This document shows positions 1 through 6,586 of a stretch of DNA of 11,243 bases, one piece after another. How positions within the stretch are numbered: position 1 is the stretch's first letter; each line of letters starts with the position of its first letter. The notes beneath the pieces are model-generated. The model was not told where the DNA came from, made no database searches, and saw only the letters and a program-made list of their open reading frames with translations. This stretch comes from Sphingomonadaceae bacterium (lineage in GTDB: Bacteria; Pseudomonadota; Alphaproteobacteria; Sphingomonadales; Sphingomonadaceae). The DNA lies in contig JAFARM010000315.1 of the NCBI GenBank assembly GCA_019245455.1, forward strand, positions 1 through 11,243, read 5' to 3'. Made by a program: the position numbers and the translations under genes.

Positions 1-2237
1 AGGCGCTGACCGCGTCGGCCGGCGAGGTGCGGGAGGCGGGTGCCGCTGCCGACGGCGCCGCGTCGAGGCTGGCGTCGGCGCTTCCCGACCTGCAGCGGGT
101 CGAGGCGCTGATCGGCGACATGGGCGGGCGGCTGGCGGGCGAGACCACTCGACAGCTCGAGGTGATCGATTCGCTGCTCGCCTCGGTTCAGGTCCGCGGC
201 GACGAGGTCGCGGCGCAGGCCGACACCAGCATCGTCAGCATGAACAAGCAGTTGGCCGAGATCGACGAAGCCTCGCGCGCGACGACCAGCCGCATCGCCA
301 AGCGCGCCTATGCCCTCGACGCGGCAGTCGACGGCGCGACCGCGCGTGCCGGCGGCTTGCTCGACAGCATGGCGCAGCGCATCGGCGAGGCGATGACCGC
401 GCTCGAGGCGCAGCTCGGCACGGCACGCGGCGAGCTTGAGGCGCTGGGGGCCGAGGGCGCGGCGGCGATCGGCGCTCGCCTCGATCAGCTCCGCGTGGCC
501 GCCGAAGGGTTGGGCGAGTTGTTCGCCGCGCGCGACGCGGAGAGCGCCCGGTTGCGGCGTGCGGTCGACGATCACCTCGACGCGCTGCCGCGGCGCTTCG
601 ATGCCGCGCACGAGGCGGCCGGCGCCAGCGTCGCCGCGCTCGGCGAGCAGGTGACGGCGCTGCACGGCCGGGTCGAGGCGCTCCACGAACCGCTGGCGGC
701 ATCGGGGGCAACCCTCGTCACGCTCGACGGCCGCATGGCTGGCCTGCAGCAAGTCGCCGATCGCTTCGCGGCGACGCTTGCCGGCGGCCTGCCCGGCGCG
801 ACGGCTGACCTCGGTCGCCTCGAAGCGGCGGCGGCACAGCTCGACGCACGGATCGCCGAAGTCCGCGCTGGCGTCGCGGCCGGCGAGGGCGAGGCCAGCG
901 CGGTGGCGACGCTGATCGCCGACCTGCGCCGCGAGGTGGCGACGCTCGGCGATGCAGACTTGCGCCTCGTCGACGACCGGATGAACGCGACGGCGGCGGT
1001 GATGCACGACATCGGCCGTCAGATCGCCGCCTACGGGGTGCTGAGCGGCGAAACCAAGGCGCAGATCGAGGCGCATCTCGCCGCCGTCGGCCGGCAGCTC
1101 CGCACCGTGCAAAGCGACGGCGAAGCGCACCTCGCCGCGCTGTCCGGCCAGATCGAGGCGGCGCACGCGGCGATCGACGCCCTGCTGACGCCGCTTGCCG
1201 GCGTCCAGCGCCAGCTCGGCGATGCCGAGGCGCAGGTCGGCCACGTCGGTGAGGGTGCCGCTGCGCTCCACGGCGCGCTGCAGAGCCAGCTGGCGGCGAC
1301 GCGCGATGCCTTCGCCGGGATGCGGACGCAGGCGACCGCGTTGCTCGACGAGGGCTCCGCGCTGCGCGACGAGACGGCCGCCGGCGACGCCGCGATCGCC
1401 GCCGTCGCCGCGCGCTTCGCGAACGAGCGCGCCGCCTTCGCCGAGGCGGCGGCGACGCTCGGGGGCGCGTTCGACCGGATGCGCGGCGTGCTCGACGCGC
1501 TCGACAGCGATACTACGCGCGTGACGACCGAGACGGCGGCAGCACTCGGCGCCGCGTTCGAGCGGGCGCGCCACCTCGCCGAAGCGAACGCCGCGGCGTT
1601 GCGCGACCTGCTCGATCGGATCGTCGCCGAAACCGGACGTACGCTCGACGAACGCGGATCGGCATTGGCGGCGAGCGCGTTCGGCGACCCGATCCGCCTC
1701 GAACTCGCGGCCATCGGCGATGCCGCGACCCGCGCGGGCGACGCCGCCGAGGCGGCAGCCCGGCGCGTCGCCGGTCAGGCGAGGGCGCTCCACGTCACGG
1801 TCGGCGAGGTCGACGCCAAGGTCGCCGAGATCGAGACGCGCCTGGACGTTCGTGCCCGCGATACGCTGTCGGCGCGATCGTCGCGGCTGATCGAGATGCT
1901 CAACAGCGCCGCCGTCGACATCGCCCGCCTGCTCGATGTCGATGTCGGCGAGAAGGCGTGGACGCGCTACCTGAAGGGTGACCGCAGCCTGTTCGCGCGC
2001 CGCACCGTGCGCGCGATCGATCCCGAAACGACGTCGAAGATCGCCCGCCACTTCGCCCACGACGCCGCGTTCCACGACGAGGCATCGCACTATCTCGACC
2101 AGTTCGAGCGGCTGTCGCGGCGGCTGTCGTCGGACCCCGACGGCGACGCGCTGCTGGCGACGGTCGTCTCGTCCGACATCGGTAAGCTTTACGTCGCGCT
2201 CGCCCGCGCCACGGGGCGCTGGGCTCCGGCCGCCTGA
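1..2237 (+). CDS. Large alanine-rich coiled-coil protein with TipN-like C-terminal domain (5' partial)
   Basis: The reading frame is open from the left edge (first full codon at base 3) to the TGA at 2235-2237, so 744 residues are visible and the N-terminus lies outside. The GTG at base 27 is probably an internal valine codon. Most of the protein is Ala/Leu/Glu/Arg-rich helix with heptad-like spacing and no cysteine, as expected of a long coiled coil. The last 130 or so residues change character: they hold the only two tryptophans, a W-T-R-Y-L-K-G-D-R-S block (Trp codon at 1959), a following F-x-R-R stretch, and an S-D-I-G-K-L-Y-V-A-L-A block near the end. I recall this pattern from TipN-type polarity proteins of alphaproteobacteria, which mark the new cell pole through N-terminal membrane anchors and a coiled coil; this is recollection, not a search. 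The gene converges on the pilus operon, three bases from cpaA. The gene call is secure; the TipN link is moderate. It could instead be another alphaproteobacterial coiled-coil protein. Confidence 0.75.
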   Translation, partial: ALTASAGEVREAGAAADGAASRLASALPDLQRVEALIGDMGGRLAGETTRQLEVIDSLLASVQVRGDEVAAQADTSIVSMNKQLAEIDEASRATTSRIAKRAYALDAAVDGATARAGGLLDSMAQRIGEAMTALEAQLGTARGELEALGAEGAAAIGARLDQLRVAAEGLGELFAARDAESARLRRAVDDHLDALPRRFDAAHEAAGASVAALGEQVTALHGRVEALHEPLAASGATLVTLDGRMAGLQQVADRFAATLAGGLPGATADLGRLEAAAAQLDARIAEVRAGVAAGEGEASAVATLIADLRREVATLGDADLRLVDDRMNATAAVMHDIGRQIAAYGVLSGETKAQIEAHLAAVGRQLRTVQSDGEAHLAALSGQIEAAHAAIDALLTPLAGVQRQLGDAEAQVGHVGEGAAALHGALQSQLAATRDAFAGMRTQATALLDEGSALRDETAAGDAAIAAVAARFANERAAFAEAAATLGGAFDRMRGVLDALDSDTTRVTTETAAALGAAFERARHLAEANAAALRDLLDRIVAETGRTLDERGSALAASAFGDPIRLELAAIGDAATRAGDAAEAAARRVAGQARALHVTVGEVDAKVAEIETRLDVRARDTLSARSSRLIEMLNSAAVDIARLLDVDVGEKAWTRYLKGDRSLFARRTVRAIDPETTSKIARHFAHDAAFHDEASHYLDQFERLSRRLSSDPDGDALLATVVSSDIGKLYVALARATGRWAPAA

Positions 2238-2240
2238 GGA

Positions 2241-2717
2241 TCAGCGCGCGAGCGGGCCGCCGCCGGTCGCCGCAAGCCACCACAAGGTGCCGATCGCGAT
2301 GGCCACGGCGTAGGGCAGGGCGGTCGCCTGCACCGCCGCGCCGCCGCGACTCCGCACGCGGCGACCGACCGCATAGACCAGCGCCAGCACGCCGCCGCTG
2401 ACCGATACGGCGACGAACATCAGCGGCAGCTGCATCAGGCCGGTCCAGCCGGCGATCGCGCTCATCAGCTTGACGTCGCCGCCACCGAGCCAGCCGCGGC
2501 TGAACGCGAGCAGGCCGAAGGCGAACATCACCGCCACCGCACCCGCGTGCGACGCCCAGCCGAACCCCGGAGTCAGCACGCCGAAGACCGCCGCGAGCAC
2601 GACGACCGCGATCGAGACGGCGTCGGGGATCTCGTAGCGGACGGCATCGATCGCGCCGGCGGCGACGACGAGGAACAGGGCAGTGACGGCGGCGATCTCG
2701 GCGACGATCTCGGCCAT
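2241..2717 (-). CDS. cpaA: CpaA/TadV prepilin peptidase (A24 family)
   Basis: This 158-residue polytopic membrane protein is an aspartic prepilin peptidase that cleaves the leader of Flp pilin and pseudopilins at the cytoplasmic face of the inner membrane. The two catalytic aspartates of the family are visible: D24 in A-I-D-A-V-R-Y-E-I-P-D and D81 in the G-G-G-D-V-K motif (residues 78-83). Hydrophobic segments lie around residues 8-23, 35-50, 58-73, 90-118 and 134-152. The length suits the short TadV/CpaA type, which lacks the N-methyltransferase domain of long type IVa prepilin peptidases. The usual I-P-N of the first motif is I-P-D here. The ATG at 2717 directly abuts the TAG of the upstream TPR gene with no clear Shine-Dalgarno sequence, which suggests translational coupling. 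It is the last gene of the operon, whereas in many tad loci cpaA sits near the pilin gene at the front. Confidence 0.93.
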   Translation of the reverse strand: MAEIVAEIAAVTALFLVVAAGAIDAVRYEIPDAVSIAVVVLAAVFGVLTPGFGWASHAGAVAVMFAFGLLAFSRGWLGGGDVKLMSAIAGWTGLMQLPLMFVAVSVSGGVLALVYAVGRRVRSRGGAAVQATALPYAVAIAIGTLWWLAATGGGPLAR

Positions 2718-3575
2718 CTAACGGGTCGCGGCACCGGCGTCGGCGGGCGCGTGCGTCAGCTGCTTGAGGTAGACGAGGTTGTCCCACGCAGTCTTGTCGA
2801 ACTGCGGGCTGAGGTGCATGGCGCGGGTGAAGAAGGTCTCGGCGGTGCTGTAGTCGCCGCGGCTCATCGCCGCGAAGCCAACGGTGTTGAGGTCGGCGAC
2901 CAGCGTCGCCTTGGTCGATCCGGCGAACGCGGTCTTATAGTCGCCCTGCAGCGCGCGCGCGAGGCGCAGGTTGTTCGCCGCCACCGCGAGCTTGGGGTCG
3001 ATCGCCAGCGCCGCGGCCGAGTCCGCCACGGAGTCGGCAAAGTTCCCGCGCAGCAGTCGCGAATAGCCGCGGTTGGCAAGCGCCGCGGCCGAACGGGAGT
3101 CGAGCGCCAGCGCCCGGCCGTAGGCGAGGTCCGCCGCCGTCCAGTCGCGCAGCCGGTCGGCGGCGACGCCTCGCGCGACCCACGCGCGGACGAGCGTCGG
3201 ATCGGCAACGACCGCGCCGTCGAGCGCGGTGGCGGCGGCCGTCTCGTGGCCGAGGCTGAGCTGGGCGAGGCCGATGCCGAGCTGGACGCGTGCGCTCCGC
3301 TCGCCGCGATCGGCAAGGGCGGTATAGCCGGCAAGGGCTGCCTCGGCGTGGCCCGCGGCAAGCGCCTGGTCGGCGCGGGCGAGGCCGATCTCGGCCGGCG
3401 TCAGCGTCGCCGCGCTGCGCTCGATCAGCGCGCCGGCGGCATCGAGGTCGCCGGCGGCGATCAGCGCGTCGATCTGGGCCGGGACCGGCAGGGGGGCCGG
3501 CACCGGCGGCGGCGGCGGCGCGGCCAAGCCGGGGGCGGCCGCCATGATTGCGAGCAGCAGCGCGATCCGTCTCAT
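2718..3575 (-). CDS. Exported tetratricopeptide-repeat protein of the tad operon
   Basis: This 285-residue protein begins with a Sec-type signal peptide (R2-R3, a hydrophobic core at 5-16, probable cleavage near A19), then a proline-rich linker (about residues 20-32). From about residue 35 to 260 it is a chain of roughly five or six TPR-like helix pairs. The clearest run from about 128 to 161 (A-W-V-A-R-G to A-L-A-L-D), from 162 to 195 (A-L-A-N-R-G-Y to A-L-A-I-D-P) and from 226 to 258. It contains no cysteine, so it is not a lipoprotein and is expected to be soluble in the periplasm. TPR proteins of tad loci (TadD and relatives) help secretin or pilus assembly by protein-protein contacts; which partner this one binds cannot be read from sequence. 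Its ATG overlaps the TGA of the preceding TPR gene by four bases (ATGA), and it has a good Shine-Dalgarno sequence. It abuts cpaA downstream. Confidence 0.88.
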   Translation of the reverse strand: MRRIALLLAIMAAAPGLAAPPPPPVPAPLPVPAQIDALIAAGDLDAAGALIERSAATLTPAEIGLARADQALAAGHAEAALAGYTALADRGERSARVQLGIGLAQLSLGHETAAATALDGAVVADPTLVRAWVARGVAADRLRDWTAADLAYGRALALDSRSAAALANRGYSRLLRGNFADSVADSAAALAIDPKLAVAANNLRLARALQGDYKTAFAGSTKATLVADLNTVGFAAMSRGDYSTAETFFTRAMHLSPQFDKTAWDNLVYLKQLTHAPADAGAATR

Positions 3576-4660
3576 GCCCTGAACCTTTCGGCGATGCGCG
3601 GTGCGGCCGCGTGTGCCTCGCGCTCGGCGACGGCGCGACTGCGGACACGCGCGGCGAAGGCGTTGAGCTCGTCGTCGTCGCTGTCGAAGGCGATCGTCGC
3701 GCGCGGCTGCGGGCCGCTGCTCGCGGCGATCGCCGCCGGGGCCGCCGACGATCGCAGCCGCCGCGCCGGCGTGGCGTCGCGGGCTGCGGTGAGGACGAAG
3801 CTCGACGCGGAGGGGGTGGCCTCGGCCGCGCGGCGGGCCGGCACCGGCGTCGGCGCTGCCGCTGGCGGTGACGTCGGCGCGGCGGTCTCGGCCGGGGCGG
3901 ACAGGGCGAGCTCGACCGGTGCCGCGACCGGCGCGTTGGCTGCGGCGAGGACCATTGCCGCAGCGGCGTCGACTGCCTCGTCGCGTCGGACTTCGGCGAC
4001 CAGGGCGGCGTCGTCCTGCGCGGTCCAGGCGTCGGCGACGGCGACCGTATCGGCGGCGTCGCCCAGTGCGGCGGCTGCGGCGGGCGGCGGCGCGAAGGTC
4101 AGCCGCTGCTCGCCATCATTGGTGACTTCGATGCGCGCGACCGCGGCCGGCGCTTCGCTGCGCGCGTCGCTGCGGACTTCGACGACAAGGCGCGCCAGCG
4201 TCGCGCGCGCGGCGGCGGCGGCGCCCGCGTCGTCCGACGCGGCTGCCGCGCGCAGCGGTCCGACGGCGCCGGCCAAATCGCCGCTCAGATAGAGCGAATA
4301 GCCGAGGTTGTTGTTGAGCGCCGCCGAGCCGGGTGCCCGCGCCAGCCCGGCCCGATAGAAGCGTTGCGCCAGGTCGCCGCGGCCCAGCCGGTCGTAAGCG
4401 ACGCCGATGCCGTTCATTGCGTCGACCGAATCGGGAGCAACGCTCAGTGCCTCGCGGAACGCGGCGAGGGCCCCGGTGGCGTCGTCGGCGGCGAGCAGGC
4501 GCTTGCCGCGCGCATAGGCGTCTTCGTCAGCTTGCGGGTCGGCCGCCCCGATCAGGCGCACCTGATCGAGCGCGTTCGTCGGGCGCGGGTGCGCCGCGAC
4601 GCCTTCGGCAAGGACGAAGGCGACGAGCGCGCCGGTGCAGGCGCTACTTCTGCGAATCAT
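3572..4660 (-). CDS. Exported TPR protein, TadD-like, with long Ala/Pro-rich tail
   Basis: This 362-residue protein has an N-terminal signal sequence (R3-R4, hydrophobic 9-18, probable cleavage after A23). About three TPR units follow, near residues 47-76, 79-110 and 113-146; the motif A-L-N-N-N-L-G-Y-S-L-Y at 114-124 is typical. After about residue 150 the protein becomes Ala/Pro/Ser-rich and probably disordered up to 320. It ends with an acidic D-S-D-D-D-E-L-N segment (326-333) and a basic helix. A short stretch, R-I-E-V-T-N (176-181), faintly recalls the LytR_C-type domains seen in some alphaproteobacterial TPR proteins, but it is too degenerate to assign. The position just after tadC is where TadD is found in many loci. 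TadD is usually a lipoprotein, whereas here the only N-terminal cysteine (C8) does not sit in a lipobox. The start overlaps the tadC 3' end by 17 bases. The TPR call is secure; TadD orthology is uncertain. Confidence 0.85.
   Translation of the reverse strand: MIRRSSACTGALVAFVLAEGVAAHPRPTNALDQVRLIGAADPQADEDAYARGKRLLAADDATGALAAFREALSVAPDSVDAMNGIGVAYDRLGRGDLAQRFYRAGLARAPGSAALNNNLGYSLYLSGDLAGAVGPLRAAAASDDAGAAAAARATLARLVVEVRSDARSEAPAAVARIEVTNDGEQRLTFAPPPAAAAALGDAADTVAVADAWTAQDDAALVAEVRRDEAVDAAAAMVLAAANAPVAAPVELALSAPAETAAPTSPPAAAPTPVPARRAAEATPSASSFVLTAARDATPARRLRSSAAPAAIAASSGPQPRATIAFDSDDDELNAFAARVRSRAVAEREAHAAAPRIAERFRA
3584..3589 (-). promoter_or_regulatory. Ribosome-binding site of the 285-residue TPR gene
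   Basis: On the minus strand GAAAGG lies eight bases before the ATG at 3575. It sits inside the 3' end of the preceding TPR gene and supports that start, which also fits the signal peptide. Confidence 0.6.
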
Positions 4661-5588
4661 GCATATGCGCCATGGTGTTGCGGACGGTGAGGCCCGCCGG
4701 CAGCATCAGCACCGCGACCATCGTCGGCAGCAGGAACACGACCAGCGGCACCGACAGCAGCACCGGCAGCCGCGCCGCCTTTTCCTCGGCGCGCATCCGC
4801 CGCGCCTCGCGCATTTCGCTGGCGTAGACCCTGAGGGCCTGCGACACGCTCGATCCGAGCTTGGCCGATTGGTTGAGCAGGGTGACGAAGGCGACCAGCT
4901 CGGCCAGACCGGTGCGCCGGGCGAGGTTGCGCAGCGCCACCTCGCGCGTGCGGCCGGCGCGCAGTTCGAGGCTGACCATCGCCAGCAGCTCGGCGAGTAA
5001 CGGGTGCGACACGGTGATCTCGGCACCGACGCGGGCGAAGCTGGCGTCGATGCCGAGCCCGGCGTCGACGCACACGAGCATCAGGTCGAGCGCGTCGGGA
5101 AAGCCGTTCAGGATCTCTTTCTTCCGCTCGCCTGCCTTGGAGCTGACGACGAAGTTGGGCAGGTACATCCCGATCGTCGCGGCGGCGGCGATCACCATGT
5201 ACAGCTTGGCGGGCGACGGCAGGCCGACGATCAGCAGGAAGAGATAGGCGAGGAGCGGCAGGCCGATCACCAGCCCCATCTTGATCAGCACGAACGCTCG
5301 CACCGCGAAGGGCTGGGTGTAGCCGGCAAGCATCAGGCGTTCGGCGAGCGCCTCGCCTTCGGTATCCCGGAGACTGAGCCCACGCGCCTCGACGGCGGCG
5401 ACAAGGCGGGCCCAGGGCGATTGCGAGAAGTCGTTGACGAGCGACGGGGCGCTCCCCGTCTGCGGTCCCTCGGCAGCGGTCGTCAGCCGCCGCTTGAGCT
5501 CGGCGGGTGTCGTCGACGCCGGACGCAGCGCCATGAACAGCATCGCCGCGGCGACCAGGACGATCACGAAGAGGAGGACGACCATCAT
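4644..5588 (-). CDS. tadC: TadC, Flp pilus inner-membrane platform protein
   Basis: TadC is one of two polytopic T2SS-F/GspF-like proteins that form the inner-membrane platform on which the CpaF ATPase acts. I place the start at the ATG at 5588, giving 314 residues and an immediate membrane segment (about 3-21). A longer reading from 5645 would overlap tadB by 55 bases and add a hydrophilic, His/Gln-rich N-terminus unlike the family. Further hydrophobic segments lie at about 98-122, 128-147 and 275-299. The T2SSF domain occupies about 163-290, with the typical F-P-D-A-L-D-L-M start (163-170), the V-D-A-G-L motif (174-178) and a L-N-Q-S-A-K-L-G-S-S stretch (238-247). Only two bases (CG) separate the start from the tadB stop (TAG-CG-ATG), and no strong ribosome-binding site is seen, so coupling to tadB is likely. 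A second ATG follows at once (5585) and could be used instead. Confidence 0.93.
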   Translation of the reverse strand: MMVVLLFVIVLVAAAMLFMALRPASTTPAELKRRLTTAAEGPQTGSAPSLVNDFSQSPWARLVAAVEARGLSLRDTEGEALAERLMLAGYTQPFAVRAFVLIKMGLVIGLPLLAYLFLLIVGLPSPAKLYMVIAAAATIGMYLPNFVVSSKAGERKKEILNGFPDALDLMLVCVDAGLGIDASFARVGAEITVSHPLLAELLAMVSLELRAGRTREVALRNLARRTGLAELVAFVTLLNQSAKLGSSVSQALRVYASEMREARRMRAEEKAARLPVLLSVPLVVFLLPTMVAVLMLPAGLTVRNTMAHMHDSQK

Positions 5589-5590
5589 CG

Positions 5591-6586
5591 CTAAACTTTG
5601 ATCTTGATCATTTTCTTGAGCATGATGATGCCCATCGCATACCACACGCCGATGCCCATCACCGCCGGCATGAAGATCGGATCATCGATGACGCTGAGGT
5701 AGAACTCGGGCTGCGTCGCGAAGACGAAGCAGAACGTGCCGATCGGCAGGAAGGTAAGGAGCGTTCCGGTCATCTTGCCTTCGCTGGCGAGCGCGCGGAC
5801 CTTCAGCGCCATGCTCGCGCGCTCGCGGATGACGCGCGACAGTCCGTCGAGGATGTCGGCGAGGCTGCCGCCGGTTTCCGCCTGGATCGCGACCGAGACG
5901 ACGAACATCTGGATGTCCTGCGTCCGCACGCGGGCGGCGAGATTGGCGAGCGCGCCGCGCAGGTCATAGCCATAGTGCATCTCGGCGACGACGATGCCGA
6001 ACTCCGACCCGATCGGATCGGGAACCTCGGCGACGAGAAGCTCGAGCGCGCTCGTCACCGGGTGACCGGCGCGCAACCCGCGGACGAAGATGTCGAGGCT
6101 GATCGGGAACTGTTCCTCGAACTTCGCCATGCGCTTGTCGGCCTTGCGGGCGATGACCATCAGCGGCGCGACGATGCCGAGCACGACGGCGAAGATGACC
6201 AGCAGCATATAGCCGGCGAGCCCGTGGATCAGCCCGGCGATACCGCCGATCAGCGGAAACACAATGCCGATCGTCAGGGTCGCCCCCAGCATCATCACCA
6301 CGAGCCGTTCGACCGGCATCTTGATCCCAGCCTGGGTCAGGCGGACCTCGAGATACTCGACGACGCGCGGCGGCGCGAACAGCGACCGCGCGCCAACCGG
6401 ATCGCGGCGCAGCGCCGACAGGACTTCCTCGTTCGTGGCACCCGAAGCGATCAGCTTCATGCGGTCGTTGACGCGCTTGGCGGCCTGGTCGCGCTCGGCG
6501 ACGAAAGTGAAGACGCCCTGCGCGAGCAGCATCGTCGCGACGAACACGACGGTGTAGAAGATCAGCTGCGGGTCGAGATAATTCAC
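5591..6586 (-). CDS. tadB: TadB, Flp pilus inner-membrane platform protein
   Basis: This is the partner of TadC in the inner-membrane platform of the pilus machine, 331 residues as is usual for TadB. It has an N-terminal membrane segment (about 8-28), then a cytoplasmic stretch, a pair of membrane segments at about 95-117 and 123-146, the T2SSF domain (about 160-285; start Q-F-P-I-S-L-D-I-F-V-R-G-L-R-A-G, then the A-E-T-G-G-S-L motif at 236-242), and C-terminal membrane segments at about 274-292 and 304-323. It ends in a lysine-rich tail. Translation starts at GTG (6586-6584), inside a GTGA overlap with the cpaF stop codon, preceded by a purine run GAGGGGG at good spacing. No other start fits as well: the next upstream codons lie deep in cpaF. 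Confidence 0.95.
   Translation of the reverse strand: MNYLDPQLIFYTVVFVATMLLAQGVFTFVAERDQAAKRVNDRMKLIASGATNEEVLSALRRDPVGARSLFAPPRVVEYLEVRLTQAGIKMPVERLVVMMLGATLTIGIVFPLIGGIAGLIHGLAGYMLLVIFAVVLGIVAPLMVIARKADKRMAKFEEQFPISLDIFVRGLRAGHPVTSALELLVAEVPDPIGSEFGIVVAEMHYGYDLRGALANLAARVRTQDIQMFVVSVAIQAETGGSLADILDGLSRVIRERASMALKVRALASEGKMTGTLLTFLPIGTFCFVFATQPEFYLSVIDDPIFMPAVMGIGVWYAMGIIMLKKMIKIKV

Noticed and set aside
27..29. GTG at base 27 as the start of the coiled-coil gene
   Set aside because: The frame stays open to the left edge and no ribosome-binding site precedes the GTG, so the gene most likely begins outside the window.
3500..3520. GGC-repeat run as a regulatory or phase-variable repeat
   Set aside because: It encodes the polyproline linker of the TPR protein, is a triplet repeat that keeps frame, and is short and unremarkable at 70% G+C.
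2547..4292. A 581-codon open frame on the plus strand opposite cpaA and the two TPR genes
   Set aside because: It is antisense to three well-supported genes, its translation is Arg/Gly/Asp-rich without domain-like segments, and such long antisense frames are common at this G+C content.
5589..5645. Longer TadC start at 5645
   Set aside because: It would overlap tadB by 55 bases and add a hydrophilic His/Gln-rich leader before the first membrane segment. The ATG at 5588, just after the tadB stop, fits the family.
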